This document shows positions 42,234 through 50,929 of a DNA stretch of 64,000 nucleotides, piece after piece (position 1 is the stretch's first letter; each line of letters starts with the position of its first letter). Both the position numbers and the translations under genes were made by a program. The notes below the pieces were generated by a model, which saw only the letters and a list, made by a program, of their open reading frames with translations, searched no databases and was not told the DNA's origin. The DNA is from Micromonospora avicenniae (lineage in GTDB: Bacteria; Actinomycetota; Actinomycetes; Mycobacteriales; Micromonosporaceae), in contig NZ_FTNF01000006.1 in the NCBI RefSeq assembly GCF_900156065.1, positions 62,001 through 126,000 on the forward strand. The letters run 5' to 3'.

Positions 42234-43189
42234 CGGGTGGTCACCTTCTCGTTGGCGGAGTCGCCGGTGAGGGCGAGGAAGACGTCGTCGAGGTCGGGGG
42301 TGTGCACGGACAGTTCGTCGACCTCGATGGCCCGGTCGTCGAGCCGGTCGATCAGGGTCTTGAGTGAGCGCAGGCTGCCGTCGCTCGGCACCCGCAGGGC
42401 GAGGGCGTCGTTGTCGCGTGCAACCTCACCCAGCACGCCCATGGCCGCGTCGAGGCCCTGCGGGTCGGCGAACCGCAGGCGAACGTGCCCACCGGGGATG
42501 CGGCGCTTCAGCTCCTCCGCGGTTCCCTCGGCGACCACCCGGCCGCGGTCGAGGACCGCGATCCGGTCCGCCAGTTCGTCGGCCTCATCCAGGTACTGGG
42601 TGGTCAGGAAGATGGTGACGCCGCCGGCCACCAGGTCCCGGACGATCTGCCACATGTCCCGGCGGCTGCGCGGGTCTAGTCCGGTGGTCGGCTCGTCGAG
42701 GAAGATCACCTGCGGGTTGCCGACCAGCGTCATCGCCAGGTCGAGCCGCCGCAGCATGCCTCCGGAGTAGGCCGATGCCGGCTTCCTGGCGGCCTCGGTC
42801 AGGCCGAACTGGTCGAGGAGCCGGGCGACGCGCCGCCGGCCTTCGCTCCGGGCGAGGTGGTGCAGATCCGCCATCAGCCGCAGGTTCTCCTCACCGGTGA
42901 GCAGCTTGTCCACTGCGGAGAACTGACCGGTGACGCCGATCGCCGCACGTACCGCGTCCGGGTCGCGGGCGAGGTCGTACCCGGCGACCCGGGCGTCACC
43001 GGCATCGGCTCTGAGCAGGGTGGACAAGATCTTGACGGTGGTGGTCTTCCCGGCGCCGTTCGCGCCCAGCAGCGAGAAGACCGTGCCCCGTGGCACATCC
43101 AGATCGAGACCGTCGAGCACGACATGGTCGCCGAACGATTTCCGTAGCCCGGCGACGGCGATCGCCGACCGGGGTTGCGTGGTGGTCAT
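42230..43189 (-). CDS. ABC exporter ATP-binding protein (DrrA-like)
   Basis: 319 residues: Walker A LLGANGAGKTTTV, Q-loop GVTGQFSAVD, signature YSGGMLRRLDLA, Walker B VIFLDEPTTGLDPRSR, switch region LTTQYLDEAD with Gln where a His is usual, as in the DrrA group. A C-terminal domain (about 230-319) ends with LDDVFLALTG, the usual DrrA ending. ATG start 29 bp after the DUF4097 gene and overlapping the permease gene. Confidence 0.93.
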   Translation of the reverse strand: MTTTQPRSAIAVAGLRKSFGDHVVLDGLDLDVPRGTVFSLLGANGAGKTTTVKILSTLLRADAGDARVAGYDLARDPDAVRAAIGVTGQFSAVDKLLTGEENLRLMADLHHLARSEGRRRVARLLDQFGLTEAARKPASAYSGGMLRRLDLAMTLVGNPQVIFLDEPTTGLDPRSRRDMWQIVRDLVAGGVTIFLTTQYLDEADELADRIAVLDRGRVVAEGTAEELKRRIPGGHVRLRFADPQGLDAAMGVLGEVARDNDALALRVPSDGSLRSLKTLIDRLDDRAIEVDELSVHTPDLDDVFLALTGDSANEKVTTR

Positions 43190-43218
43190 GGTTGCCTGCC
43201 TCCGGGGCCGTGGATGGG

Positions 43219-44064
43219 TCAGGAACGGTGGATGGTGATGTCGCCGTAGGAGGTGCGGCCGCGCACCTCGACGGTCTCGTCGGTCTGGCCGGGTCGGTCG
43301 GTGCTGTCCAGCTCGTTACGCATCTGACCGAATGCGGTGTCGACCTCCAGCCAGGCGGCGGTGCCTTCGGCGATGCCGACGTCCAGGTCACCCATGGCGG
43401 TGCCGAGGACGATCGAGCCGCGGACCACCTCACCGAGCCGGATGCTGCCGTTGGAGGTCTTCGCGTCGACGCCGGCGCCGGCCCGTTCGACGTGGATGTT
43501 GCCGTTGGCCGCACGCACCCGCAGGTCGCCGGTGATCGTGTCGATCGTGGTGTCGCCGTTGGAGTTCTTGACCGTCGCGGTGCCCTCGACCTCGCCGATC
43601 TGGACCTTGCCGGAGCCGGTGGAGATCTCGGCGTTGCCCGCGACCGCCTCGGCGGTGACGTGACCGGCCGACGTGCTCAGGCGCAGCGGGCCGGTCCGCT
43701 CGAGCTGGACGTTGCCGGCGGAGGTCTTGAATCGGCACTGCCCGAGCCGGCCGGCGCAGCGGTAGTCGCCGACCTGCATCTCGGCCGACACCTGGGAGCC
43801 GTTGGGCAGTTCGACGGACACGTCCACCGATCGGGTCTTGCGGGAGAAGTCGAAGGCGCGCACCTTCGGACCGATGATCCGCAGCGTGCCGTTGCTGTAG
43901 TCGACCCGGACCTGCTGGGCGGCCTTCACGTCGGACTCGTCGGCTTCGTCGCTGGGACGTACCTCGACGACGGTGTCGCTGCGGTCGCTCGCGGCGATCC
44001 GCACCTGGCCGACGCCGAGCTCGAGGGTGACGGAGATCGGTTCGGGGGTCTGGTAGCTGGGCAT
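43219..44064 (-). CDS. DUF4097 beta-helix-type protein
   Basis: 281 residues made of short repeated beta rungs (GNVQLERTGPLRLSTSAGHV, GDTTIDTITGDLRVRAANGN, SNGSIRLGEVVRGSI), the DUF4097/DUF4098 pattern of a right-handed beta-helix. No signal peptide or membrane helix, so it is cytoplasmic here. ATG start (MPSYQTPEPIS). It lies between the ribbon-helix-helix protein and the exporter ATPase on one strand. Its role is unknown; position suggests a sensor or partner for the exporter. Confidence 0.85.
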   Translation of the reverse strand: MPSYQTPEPISVTLELGVGQVRIAASDRSDTVVEVRPSDEADESDVKAAQQVRVDYSNGTLRIIGPKVRAFDFSRKTRSVDVSVELPNGSQVSAEMQVGDYRCAGRLGQCRFKTSAGNVQLERTGPLRLSTSAGHVTAEAVAGNAEISTGSGKVQIGEVEGTATVKNSNGDTTIDTITGDLRVRAANGNIHVERAGAGVDAKTSNGSIRLGEVVRGSIVLGTAMGDLDVGIAEGTAAWLEVDTAFGQMRNELDSTDRPGQTDETVEVRGRTSYGDITIHRS

Positions 44065-44137
44065 GGTTGTCTCCGCATCACAGGTGGTTGGTCGTCCCCG
44101 GGGCGGGGACGTGGGGTGAGAAGAGCGCGCGGTGCGG

Positions 44138-44671
44138 CTAGCGGACCCAGCCGGTGAAGCGCTGCTGGGCCCGCTTCGCGCTGCCGCCCGGCTCGGGACG
44201 CTGATCGCGGTCGGAGCGCTGCAACCCGGCCGCGGCCGCCCGGACCAGCCAGGCGTTGACCGAGCGCCCCTCCTTGGCCGCGGCCTCCTCGATCGCGGCC
44301 TTGAGCTGCTCGGGCAGCCGTACGTTGATCCGGGCGCTGGGGCCGTCCTCGGCGATGAGCAGATCGCTGTCCGGCGTGCCGCCGGCCGTCGCCTTCGTGT
44401 CCTGCGGCGCGTGGCCGAGCGGCTCCGCGGGTGGCAGGGTCACGACGAAGTTCGGGTCACGCCCGCGCAGGCGCAGCTCCACCGAACCCGGAGCCAGGTC
44501 CCGGGTGATCTCGTCGGCGGCGGCCGACAGCGCGTCCAGCAGCGTCATCCGGATCGCCGACTCGAGCGCCCCGGTCAGGCGCTCGACCAGCACGCGCCCC
44601 TCCTCACCGCCGGCTTCGGCGAGCGTGGCCATCTCACGCCCGAGGTTGCTCACGTACGAGGTCAAATCCAT
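44138..44671 (-). CDS. Ribbon-helix-helix (HicB/CopG-like) regulator of the exporter operon
   Basis: 177 residues. The C-terminal part holds an RHH domain, ARINVRLPEQLKAAIEEAAA followed by GRSVNAWLVRAAAAGL (about 118-155), the type annotated as HicB-family antitoxin. The N-terminal 100 residues contain helices (VLVERLTGALESAIRMTLLD) and a segment that may bind a ligand or partner. No toxin gene accompanies it. ATG at 44671 is chosen; a longer frame upstream crosses the palindrome. It probably represses the RHH-DUF4097-ABC operon through the adjoining inverted repeat. Confidence 0.8.
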   Translation of the reverse strand: MDLTSYVSNLGREMATLAEAGGEEGRVLVERLTGALESAIRMTLLDALSAAADEITRDLAPGSVELRLRGRDPNFVVTLPPAEPLGHAPQDTKATAGGTPDSDLLIAEDGPSARINVRLPEQLKAAIEEAAAKEGRSVNAWLVRAAAAGLQRSDRDQRPEPGGSAKRAQQRFTGWVR

Positions 44672-44672
44672 G

Positions 44673-44687
44673 GTGCCAATATGGCAC
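44673..44687. promoter_or_regulatory. Operator candidate GTGCCA-ATA-TGGCAC next to the RHH start
   Basis: Perfect 6-base inverted repeat with a 3-base spacer, one base upstream of the ATG of the RHH gene; another TGGCA half-site lies at 44693-44697. Closely spaced half-sites are usual for RHH proteins. Confidence 0.5.
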
Positions 44688-44880
44688 ACGAATGGCATCA
44701 CATGCAAGCCATCTTGGCTCAGTTAGGCGTCACGGCTGGCTCCAGCTGGCGCGCCGATTGGAAAAACGCAGGTCAAGGCGGTACGGCTACCCGGCCGCCG
44801 GCAACCCCGAGATGGCCCGGCTGACCGAACGCCGATGATCGGGACGTGTGCCGCGCCTCCCGTCAGGTAGACACGGGGGT

Positions 44881-45453
44881 GTGCTGCGGTTCCCAGGTGA
44901 TCAGAAGCGACTCGATGCGCTCGCGGCGGCCGAGCTGACGTACGCCGATCCCGGGGCCACGCGCGGCGGGCTGCCGCCGGGCTACCGCCATGCGCGACGT
45001 GACGCGGCACTGGGGTTCGGCCGCGCCGTCTTCGAACGGGCCGTCGACGGGCTGCTGACCTGGGAGATGCACCGCCGCGCGGGCATGGCGGTGACGGCGT
45101 CGGAGCCGAACGCCGTACCGGGGGCGATCGTGGTGTTGCGGTTGGGGATCCCCCCGCTCGGTTTCCTCATCCCGTGCCGCGTGGTGTACCGGGTCGAGGA
45201 ACCGGACCGGCGGGGCTTCGCCTACGGGACGCTGCCTGGTCACCCCGTGCGGGGCGAAGAGTTGTTCGTCGTGCGGCTCCAACCGGACGGCGAGGTCCGC
45301 TTCGGCATCGCGGCGTTCTCCCGTCCCGCGTCACTGGCGGCCCGGCTCGGTGGCCCGGCAGGCCGCAAGGTGCAGGCCGTCTTCACCGACCGCTACGTGC
45401 GAGCGATGCAGCGGATCGCCGAGGGATCCGCCGTGACGACTCGGGCTCCTTGA
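44881..45453 (+). CDS. DUF1990 family protein
   Basis: 190 residues from GTG 44881 (MLRFPGDQKRLD); GTG 44848 would add 11 residues. Family blocks are LTYADPGATRGGLPPGYRHA, LLTWEMHRRAGMAV, the strand-rich IVVLRLGIPPLGFLIPCRVV and GFAYGTLPGHPVRGEELFVV. DUF1990 proteins are soluble and uncharacterised. The stop codon TGA forms the first bases of the second intergenic repeat copy. Confidence 0.8.
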   Translation: MLRFPGDQKRLDALAAAELTYADPGATRGGLPPGYRHARRDAALGFGRAVFERAVDGLLTWEMHRRAGMAVTASEPNAVPGAIVVLRLGIPPLGFLIPCRVVYRVEEPDRRGFAYGTLPGHPVRGEELFVVRLQPDGEVRFGIAAFSRPASLAARLGGPAGRKVQAVFTDRYVRAMQRIAEGSAVTTRAP

Positions 45454-45512
45454 AGTCGGGCTGTCCCCAGCGTTCAGGACGGGCCGACTCCAAGAAAGCC
45501 GAGTTGATCAGC
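45451..45512 (+). repeat. Intergenic repeat, copy 2
   Basis: Same block order as 30364-30424: AAGTCGGGCTGTCC, an opposed copy GGACGGGCCGACT (11 of 13 pairs), then CCAAGAAAGCCGAGTTGATC and AGC. Here it begins on the stop codon of the preceding gene. Confidence 0.5.
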
Positions 45513-45627
45513 ACGGTCGCCGGTCGCCCAGCAACGTCCGGAGGTTGTGTCGAAGTCGTCACCGGTGAACGCGGCAGCGTGCAAGATCGTGAGGAGGGTT
45601 GTGGGCACGGGAACAGCGGGGAGCGAG

Positions 45628-46623
45628 ATGTTTACTGGTCGTGCGTGGCGCGTGGCGAGGTTCGGCGCCCCGGAGAAGGCGATCGAACTTCAGGAACTGA
45701 CCTGGCCCGAGCCGTCCCCGGGACAGGTGCTCATCCGGGTGCGAACCGCGGGTGCCGGGTATCCCGACGCGATGATGACGGCGGGAGAGTTTCCCCTGCT
45801 CGGCGACCCTCCGTTCGGGCTCGGCGAGGAGGCGGCCGGCGAGGTCGTCGCCGTACCGGCAGGCTCTCGGTTCACGGTGGGTGACCAGGTAATGGGTATC
45901 ACCGAATTCCTCAACGGCTGGGGAGGGTACGCCGACTACGCCTACCTGAGAGAGGTATCGACCGTCCGGATCCCCGCAGGGATGACCGACGAGCAGGCCG
46001 GCGGGTTCCCGATCGGGTTTCGGACGGCGTACGCGGCTCTGGTCGAGCGCGCCCCGGTCGAGGCAGGGCAGACACTGCTGATCCTGGGCGCGGCCGGCAG
46101 CAGCGGCGCCACCGCCATTCAGCTGGGCAAGGCACTGGGCGCGACCGTGATCGCGGTGGCCGGCAGCGCCGAGAAGCTGGAGTTCTGCGTCCGGTACGGC
46201 GCGGACCACGGGGTGAACTACCGCACGCAGGACCTCACCGCTCGAATGGCCGAGATCACGAACGGACGAGGGGTGGACGTCATCTACGACCCGGTGGGTG
46301 GCGAGACCGCGGCCACGGCCATGCGGAGTCTCGTCCGCAACGGCCGGATCGCCGTCGTCGGCCTGGCCAGCGGCGCACCCGTGGCGCTGGATCCGATGCA
46401 GCTGATGCTGCGTAACCAGACAGTGGTCGGCGTGCTGTCCATGCCCCAGGAGGATCCGCAGGCGGAGGCCGCCATCTGGCAGCGCCTCGCCGACCTGGCC
46501 GAGCGGGGCGCCATCACCACGCCGGTGGGCACGGTTTACGGCTTCGACGAGATACCTCGGATGGTCGCGAACCAGACCGCGCCGGGGGCGGGCAAGTCCG
46601 TGGTCCGGGTCGCGGCGGCCTAG
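45628..46623 (+). CDS. Zinc-type dehydrogenase / NADPH:quinone oxidoreductase
   Basis: 331 residues, MDR family without zinc ligands: GLGEEAAGEVVAVPAGSRFT, FPIGFRTAYAALVERAPVEA, nucleotide motif LLILGAAGSSGATAIQLGKA, and DVIYDPVGGETAATAMRSLV. Closest in pattern to NADPH:quinone reductases acting on small carbonyls or quinones. ATG (MFTGRAWRVAR) with GGGGAG 5 bp upstream. Converges on the carboxylesterase gene with only 9 bp between stops. Confidence 0.88.
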   Translation: MFTGRAWRVARFGAPEKAIELQELTWPEPSPGQVLIRVRTAGAGYPDAMMTAGEFPLLGDPPFGLGEEAAGEVVAVPAGSRFTVGDQVMGITEFLNGWGGYADYAYLREVSTVRIPAGMTDEQAGGFPIGFRTAYAALVERAPVEAGQTLLILGAAGSSGATAIQLGKALGATVIAVAGSAEKLEFCVRYGADHGVNYRTQDLTARMAEITNGRGVDVIYDPVGGETAATAMRSLVRNGRIAVVGLASGAPVALDPMQLMLRNQTVVGVLSMPQEDPQAEAAIWQRLADLAERGAITTPVGTVYGFDEIPRMVANQTAPGAGKSVVRVAAA

Positions 46624-46632
46624 GCATCGCAC

Positions 46633-48036
46633 CTAGGCGAGGCGGCGCACCTCGGCGGCCCGGCCGGAGTACCCGGCCCAGCCCTGCGCGGCCAACGCCT
46701 CCGCGCCGCCGGAGGCGAACGACAACCAGGCCGATCGGATCTCGGCGCCCCGGTCGGCCACCTCGGCCCAGCTCAGTCCGGCGAGCATCGGCGCGTTCGC
46801 CCACGCGGCCTCGTCGCCGAAGAGCAGGGGGAGATCGCTGCAGTGGCAGGCCCGGTACGGCGAGGTCGAGGCCGGCTCGTCGATGCGGTACGCGAAGACC
46901 CGGGCGCCCGCCCGGGCCAGCTGCCGGCCGAGCCGAAGGGTGGGCCGGGCGAAGACCGCCCGGGTGGCCAGGTCGATGACCGCGTTCTCGACGGCGCGTC
47001 CCAGCACGGGGACGCGCCGGGAGATCGGCCCGTCGGCCAGGAAATAGGCGATCTCCCGGCGGGTGCTGCCGAGCACCACCTCCAGGTCCTCCGCGCCCTC
47101 CGCGGTGGCGGCCCGCCAGCCCCGTACGTCCGGCAGCGGATCCGTGCCGGCGACCGGCCCGTACACCGGGGCCATGCCGAACCCGGTGCGTGCCGCCAGG
47201 TCACGTTCGGTCAGCTGCTGCGCGGCGATCACCTCCGCCGTCGACGCCTCCCACGGATCCCGTCCCAACCGGGTCAGGAAGCGCTCGGCCACCCGCCCGG
47301 CCAGGGCGGGGCTGCCCAGACCCAGACCGAGCGGCGGGCTCTGCAGCACGGCACGGCGGAACAGCGGGCGCGCCTGCGCCACACCCAGCAGGCAGGCCAC
47401 CGCGTGCGCGCCCGACGACTGGCCCAGCACTGTGACGTTCTCCGGGTCGCCGCCCAGATCCGCGGCGTTGTCCCGTACCCAGCGCAGCGCCTCGATCTGG
47501 TCGAGGAGGCCGAGGTTGCCGGGGGAGACGCCGGGTGACCGCAGGTAGCCGAGCGCCCCGAGTCGATAGTTGACGCTCACCACCACCACGTCGCCCTCGC
47601 GGGCGAGCCGGTCGGTCCGGTAGCGGTCCCAGGAACCGGAGCCGGAACGGTACGAGCCGCCGTGCAACCAGACCAGCACCGGCCGCCGCGCCCGGTCGGC
47701 CGCCGGGGTCACGATCGTCAGATTCAGGCAGTCCTCCGACTGGAGGCCCAGCTCGGACATGCCGGCGGGCCCCACGGATCGGGCCGGTGGCTGCGGGCTG
47801 ACCCCGCCGTGCTTCCGCGCGTCGCGTACCCCGGACCAGGGTTTCTCGGGCACCGGCGGGGCGAACCGCTCCGCGGTCGCGTACCGGACGCCGCGCAGGA
47901 CCGTCAGTCCGCTCTCGCGTGCGCCGCGCAGCGTGCCGCCGCGCACGTCGACCAGTACTTCCTCCGCCGTGGGTGGGGCGTCGGGCCGAACGGAATCGAC
48001 GCCGGCACCATCCTGCACGAACGCCTCGGACGTCAC
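46633..48036 (-). CDS. Type-B carboxylesterase
   Basis: 467 residues, alpha/beta hydrolase. Oxyanion-hole block LVWLHGGSYRSGSGS, SEDCLNLTIVTP, nucleophile elbow VTVLGQSSGAHAVACLLG (Ser), acid residue region GSTRREIAYFL (Glu) and catalytic His in ACHCSDLPLLFGD. The protein has no signal peptide. It hydrolyses carboxylic esters; the natural substrate is unknown. GTG at 48036 (MTSEAFVQD) follows a GAGAGAGGCGGG site; a longer upstream frame is possible but poor. Confidence 0.9.
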   Translation of the reverse strand: MTSEAFVQDGAGVDSVRPDAPPTAEEVLVDVRGGTLRGARESGLTVLRGVRYATAERFAPPVPEKPWSGVRDARKHGGVSPQPPARSVGPAGMSELGLQSEDCLNLTIVTPAADRARRPVLVWLHGGSYRSGSGSWDRYRTDRLAREGDVVVVSVNYRLGALGYLRSPGVSPGNLGLLDQIEALRWVRDNAADLGGDPENVTVLGQSSGAHAVACLLGVAQARPLFRRAVLQSPPLGLGLGSPALAGRVAERFLTRLGRDPWEASTAEVIAAQQLTERDLAARTGFGMAPVYGPVAGTDPLPDVRGWRAATAEGAEDLEVVLGSTRREIAYFLADGPISRRVPVLGRAVENAVIDLATRAVFARPTLRLGRQLARAGARVFAYRIDEPASTSPYRACHCSDLPLLFGDEAAWANAPMLAGLSWAEVADRGAEIRSAWLSFASGGAEALAAQGWAGYSGRAAEVRRLA

Positions 48037-48133
48037 CGTGATCCCGCCTCTCTCGCAGCGCTGCGGGCCGGACGGCGACGACCCACCGGGAAGAACGCGC
48101 AACGGTAGCCCCGCGGGTCAGGCAGGCGACGAG

Positions 48134-48160
48134 GGCGTACGTCTCCGGGAGACGTACGCC
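48134..48160 (-). terminator. Terminator of the MFS gene
   Basis: GGCGTACGTCTC and GAGACGTACGCC pair exactly with CGG between, 16 bp after the minus-strand stop at 48177. Confidence 0.65.
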
Positions 48161-48176
48161 ATCGGACCGGCGTGGG

Positions 48177-49367
48177 TCAGGCAGGCGTCTTCTTGGTGGC
48201 TTTTCGCAGCCCGAGCAGGGCGATCGCGGCCAGCACGATGATGGCGACGGCGTACTCGTCGGTCGTCATCGGCAGGCCACCGCCGTAGACGACGAGGAAG
48301 CCCGCGATGACGGCGGGCACGCCGAGGCCGACGTAGCTGACGATGTAGAGCAGGGACAGGACGCTGGCGCGTTCGTGCGCCTCGGCCAGCGGCATGACCG
48401 TCTTGAAGCTGCCCTGGATACCGTTGCCGAAGCCGACGCCGCCCAGTGCCGCGCCGACGAAGAAGCCGACGACGAAGTCCGTCAGGACCGACACCAACGT
48501 GACGACCATGCCGAGGATGAGGGCGGTGATGCCGGTGAGCATGGTGGTTCGCGCGGACGCGTTGCGCAGCAGCAGGACGGCGATGGACGAGAGGCTGGCG
48601 AAGACGAAGAGGACCGCTCCACCGGCCACGATCGAGGTTGGCCCGAGGGCGCGCACGAGCGCGGGGCTGAGGGCGCCGTAGAAGCCGGCCAGCGCCCAGA
48701 CGGCGAAGAGCACCGGGGCCACCACGAGCACCGGCCCGCGTACGCTGCGGGGCAGCTTGATCTCGGGCCGTAGGCTGCGCAGCGCGCCCGCCATCGGCGT
48801 GACGGTCTCCGGCATCAGCACGATCCCGATGCCCTGGATCAGCAGGATCACGAGCAGGACGATGTACACGAGTCGGGTGGGCGCGGGCAGGAACTGGATG
48901 AACAACGCCGACAGCAGCGCGCCGGTGCCGGTGCCGATGCCCGGTGAGAACGAGTTCGCGAGCGTGCCGCGGGCGCGGTCGATGTCGAGCATGGCGGCGC
49001 CCACGGCACCGGTGACGGCGCCTGTCGCGAGCCCCTGCACGATGCGGGCGGCCAGCAGCGTGGGTACGCCGTTCGCGAAGACGAAGATGATCAGCGCGAT
49101 CACCTCGACCATGATCGCGACGAGCAGCACCGGTCGCCGTCCGACATGGTCCGACAGCTTGCCGAACGTGAGCAGGGATCCCAGCACCGCGACGGCGTAG
49201 ACGGCGAAGATCGTCGTGGTCGTGATCTGCGAGAAGTGCCAGTGCGCCTGGTAGATGCCGTAGAGCGGGGTCGGGGCGGACGAGGCGGCCAGGAACGACA
49301 CGAGGATCGAGGCGAGCAGGACCAGGGAGGCGTTCGGTGCGAGACGAGCCCGCCCGGCGATGCTCAT
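48177..49367 (-). CDS. MFS transporter
   Basis: 396 residues with twelve hydrophobic segments. The loop after helix 2 carries GKLSDHVGRRPVLLV, the major facilitator motif (G-x-L-S-D-R-x-G-R-R). TPLYGIYQAHWHFSQ is typical of MFS proteins annotated as sugar or multidrug exporters in actinobacteria. ATG with GAGGAG upstream. Single gene with its own terminator; substrate not predictable. Confidence 0.88.
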   Translation of the reverse strand: MSIAGRARLAPNASLVLLASILVSFLAASSAPTPLYGIYQAHWHFSQITTTTIFAVYAVAVLGSLLTFGKLSDHVGRRPVLLVAIMVEVIALIIFVFANGVPTLLAARIVQGLATGAVTGAVGAAMLDIDRARGTLANSFSPGIGTGTGALLSALFIQFLPAPTRLVYIVLLVILLIQGIGIVLMPETVTPMAGALRSLRPEIKLPRSVRGPVLVVAPVLFAVWALAGFYGALSPALVRALGPTSIVAGGAVLFVFASLSSIAVLLLRNASARTTMLTGITALILGMVVTLVSVLTDFVVGFFVGAALGGVGFGNGIQGSFKTVMPLAEAHERASVLSLLYIVSYVGLGVPAVIAGFLVVYGGGLPMTTDEYAVAIIVLAAIALLGLRKATKKTPA

Positions 49368-49489
49368 GCTCGCTCCTCGAATGAACTGCGGGCTGCCCGC
49401 CCGACCGGCCCGGATCTCGGGGTACGCAGGGACGGCGGATACCCGCTGCGCCCAGTCGTACGCCGACGAGCCCTACGAGGTGCGGTCGA

Positions 49490-50341
49490 TCAGAAGAGGG
49501 TCGCCGGCCCGACCGGAATCGGCGTGGGCAGCGGCGAGAGCCCGGGCACCCGGGTCCGTACCTCGTCATGGAACCGCCGCGCGAGCAGCGGCGCGTCGGC
49601 GTTGTCCGGGGTGTGGACGAAGAAGGTGGGGGAGCGGCCCTCCCGCAGCCACCCGGCGACGATCTCGACCCAGCGCTGCCAGCCCTCGACCGTGCGTGCG
49701 GAGTCGTCGCGCCCGAGGTAGCGGACGATCGGCCGGTCGGTCAGCGCGACGGATCGGAGCGACACCCGGGGCTTCTTGACCCACGCGTCCCGTTCCGCGT
49801 CGCTGGTCGGCGGGCTCTGGAAGAACGTGGTGGTGTCGAACGGCACCCATTCGGCGGCCACCGTGGTGAGTGTTTCCTCAAGGAGGCGCGCCGAGCGGGG
49901 GTCGTCGAAGAACGCGGGGTGACGGACCTCCACGGCGTACCGGTGGGAGTCGGGGAGCCGGCGCAGGAAACGGGCGAGCACGGGCACGTCGGTGGGGCCG
50001 AACGATCCCGGCAGTTGGATCCAGAGGGCGTGGGCTCGCGGGCCGAGTGGTTCGATGGCCTCGAGGAACCCGCGCAGCGCGTCGCCGACGTCACCGAGCC
50101 GGCGTTCGTGCGTGATGAGCTTCGGCAGCTTGACCACGAACCGGAAGTCCGGGTCGGTCTGCTCGGCCCACGACGCGACGCTCTCCCGAGCGGGCGTCGC
50201 GTAGAACGTGGTGTTTCCCTCGACGGCGTCACACCAGCCGGCGTAGTGCCGCAGGCGCTCTTCCGCGGGCAGGGGATGTGCCAGGAACCGGCCCTGCCAC
50301 GCCCGGTGCGACCACATCGCGCAACCCACGTGAAGACGCAA
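49490..50341 (-). CDS. DUF72 (YecE-like) protein
   Basis: 283 residues, TIM-barrel family DUF72: MRLHVGCAMWSHRAWQGRFL, the EGNTTFYATPARESVASWAE block, RYAVEVRHPAFFD and FFVHTPDNADAPLLARRF near the end. Function unknown in the whole family. The start is TTG at 50341, supported by GAGAGGTGGG upstream; a GTG four codons later is the alternative. No partner gene is evident. Confidence 0.87.
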   Translation of the reverse strand: MRLHVGCAMWSHRAWQGRFLAHPLPAEERLRHYAGWCDAVEGNTTFYATPARESVASWAEQTDPDFRFVVKLPKLITHERRLGDVGDALRGFLEAIEPLGPRAHALWIQLPGSFGPTDVPVLARFLRRLPDSHRYAVEVRHPAFFDDPRSARLLEETLTTVAAEWVPFDTTTFFQSPPTSDAERDAWVKKPRVSLRSVALTDRPIVRYLGRDDSARTVEGWQRWVEIVAGWLREGRSPTFFVHTPDNADAPLLARRFHDEVRTRVPGLSPLPTPIPVGPATLF

Positions 50342-50527
50342 GGCTTCCCACCTCTCCGGTAGACCGAAAACCGCCGGTCCGCCCGCTCACCGGGACGTCG
50401 GCGGCCGCCGGAAACGGTATACGGCGAGGCTCAGCGGTCTCCTCGACGGCCGGCGCCGACCCGGCCGGTCCGTTTGCCGTCGATGGCTGCGGGTAGCCAC
50501 GCATCTCCGCTTCGGGAAGGACGGGTG

Positions 50528-50917
50528 ATGGCCGAGCTCAGTTTCTACGACAAGGTGGCCGACCGGGCGGGCGTCCCGGAGGTGACGGCCCGCGCGCTGA
50601 CCGAGGCCACCCTGCGTACGCTCGCCGAACGGATCAGTGGCGCCGAGGCGGGCGCGCTGGCCGGCCACGTGGCGCACGAGCTTCGCCCGCTGCTGGCCCG
50701 GACCGCGCCGGAGGAGCCCGAGGTGTTCGGGTACGACGAGTTCCTGCGCCGGGTCACCGAGCGCGCCCAGGTGAGCCCTCTGATCGCCGAGCAGGGCGCC
50801 GGCGCCGTCCTGCAGACCCTGCACCGCGTGGTCGGGCACCGGGAGTTCCTGGAGGCGCTGGCGCAGCTGCCCACGGAGATCCAGGCCCTGGCCGAGCCCG
50901 TGCCGCACACGCCCTGA
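50528..50917 (+). CDS. DUF2267 protein
   Basis: 129 residues, all-helical: ALTEATLRTLAERISGAEAG, LARTAPEEPEVFGYDEFLRR with VTERAQVSP, typical of DUF2267. Often linked with stress genes in actinobacteria, but no function is established. ATG with GGAAGGACGGG upstream. Converges on the lipoprotein gene. Confidence 0.85.
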   Translation: MAELSFYDKVADRAGVPEVTARALTEATLRTLAERISGAEAGALAGHVAHELRPLLARTAPEEPEVFGYDEFLRRVTERAQVSPLIAEQGAGAVLQTLHRVVGHREFLEALAQLPTEIQALAEPVPHTP

Positions 50918-50929
50918 CCTGTCGGTACG

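Noticed and set aside
44138..44671. A HicA/HicB toxin-antitoxin pair
   Set aside because: The RHH protein has no small toxin gene on either side; it is followed by a DUF4097 gene and an exporter, so a regulatory role fits better.
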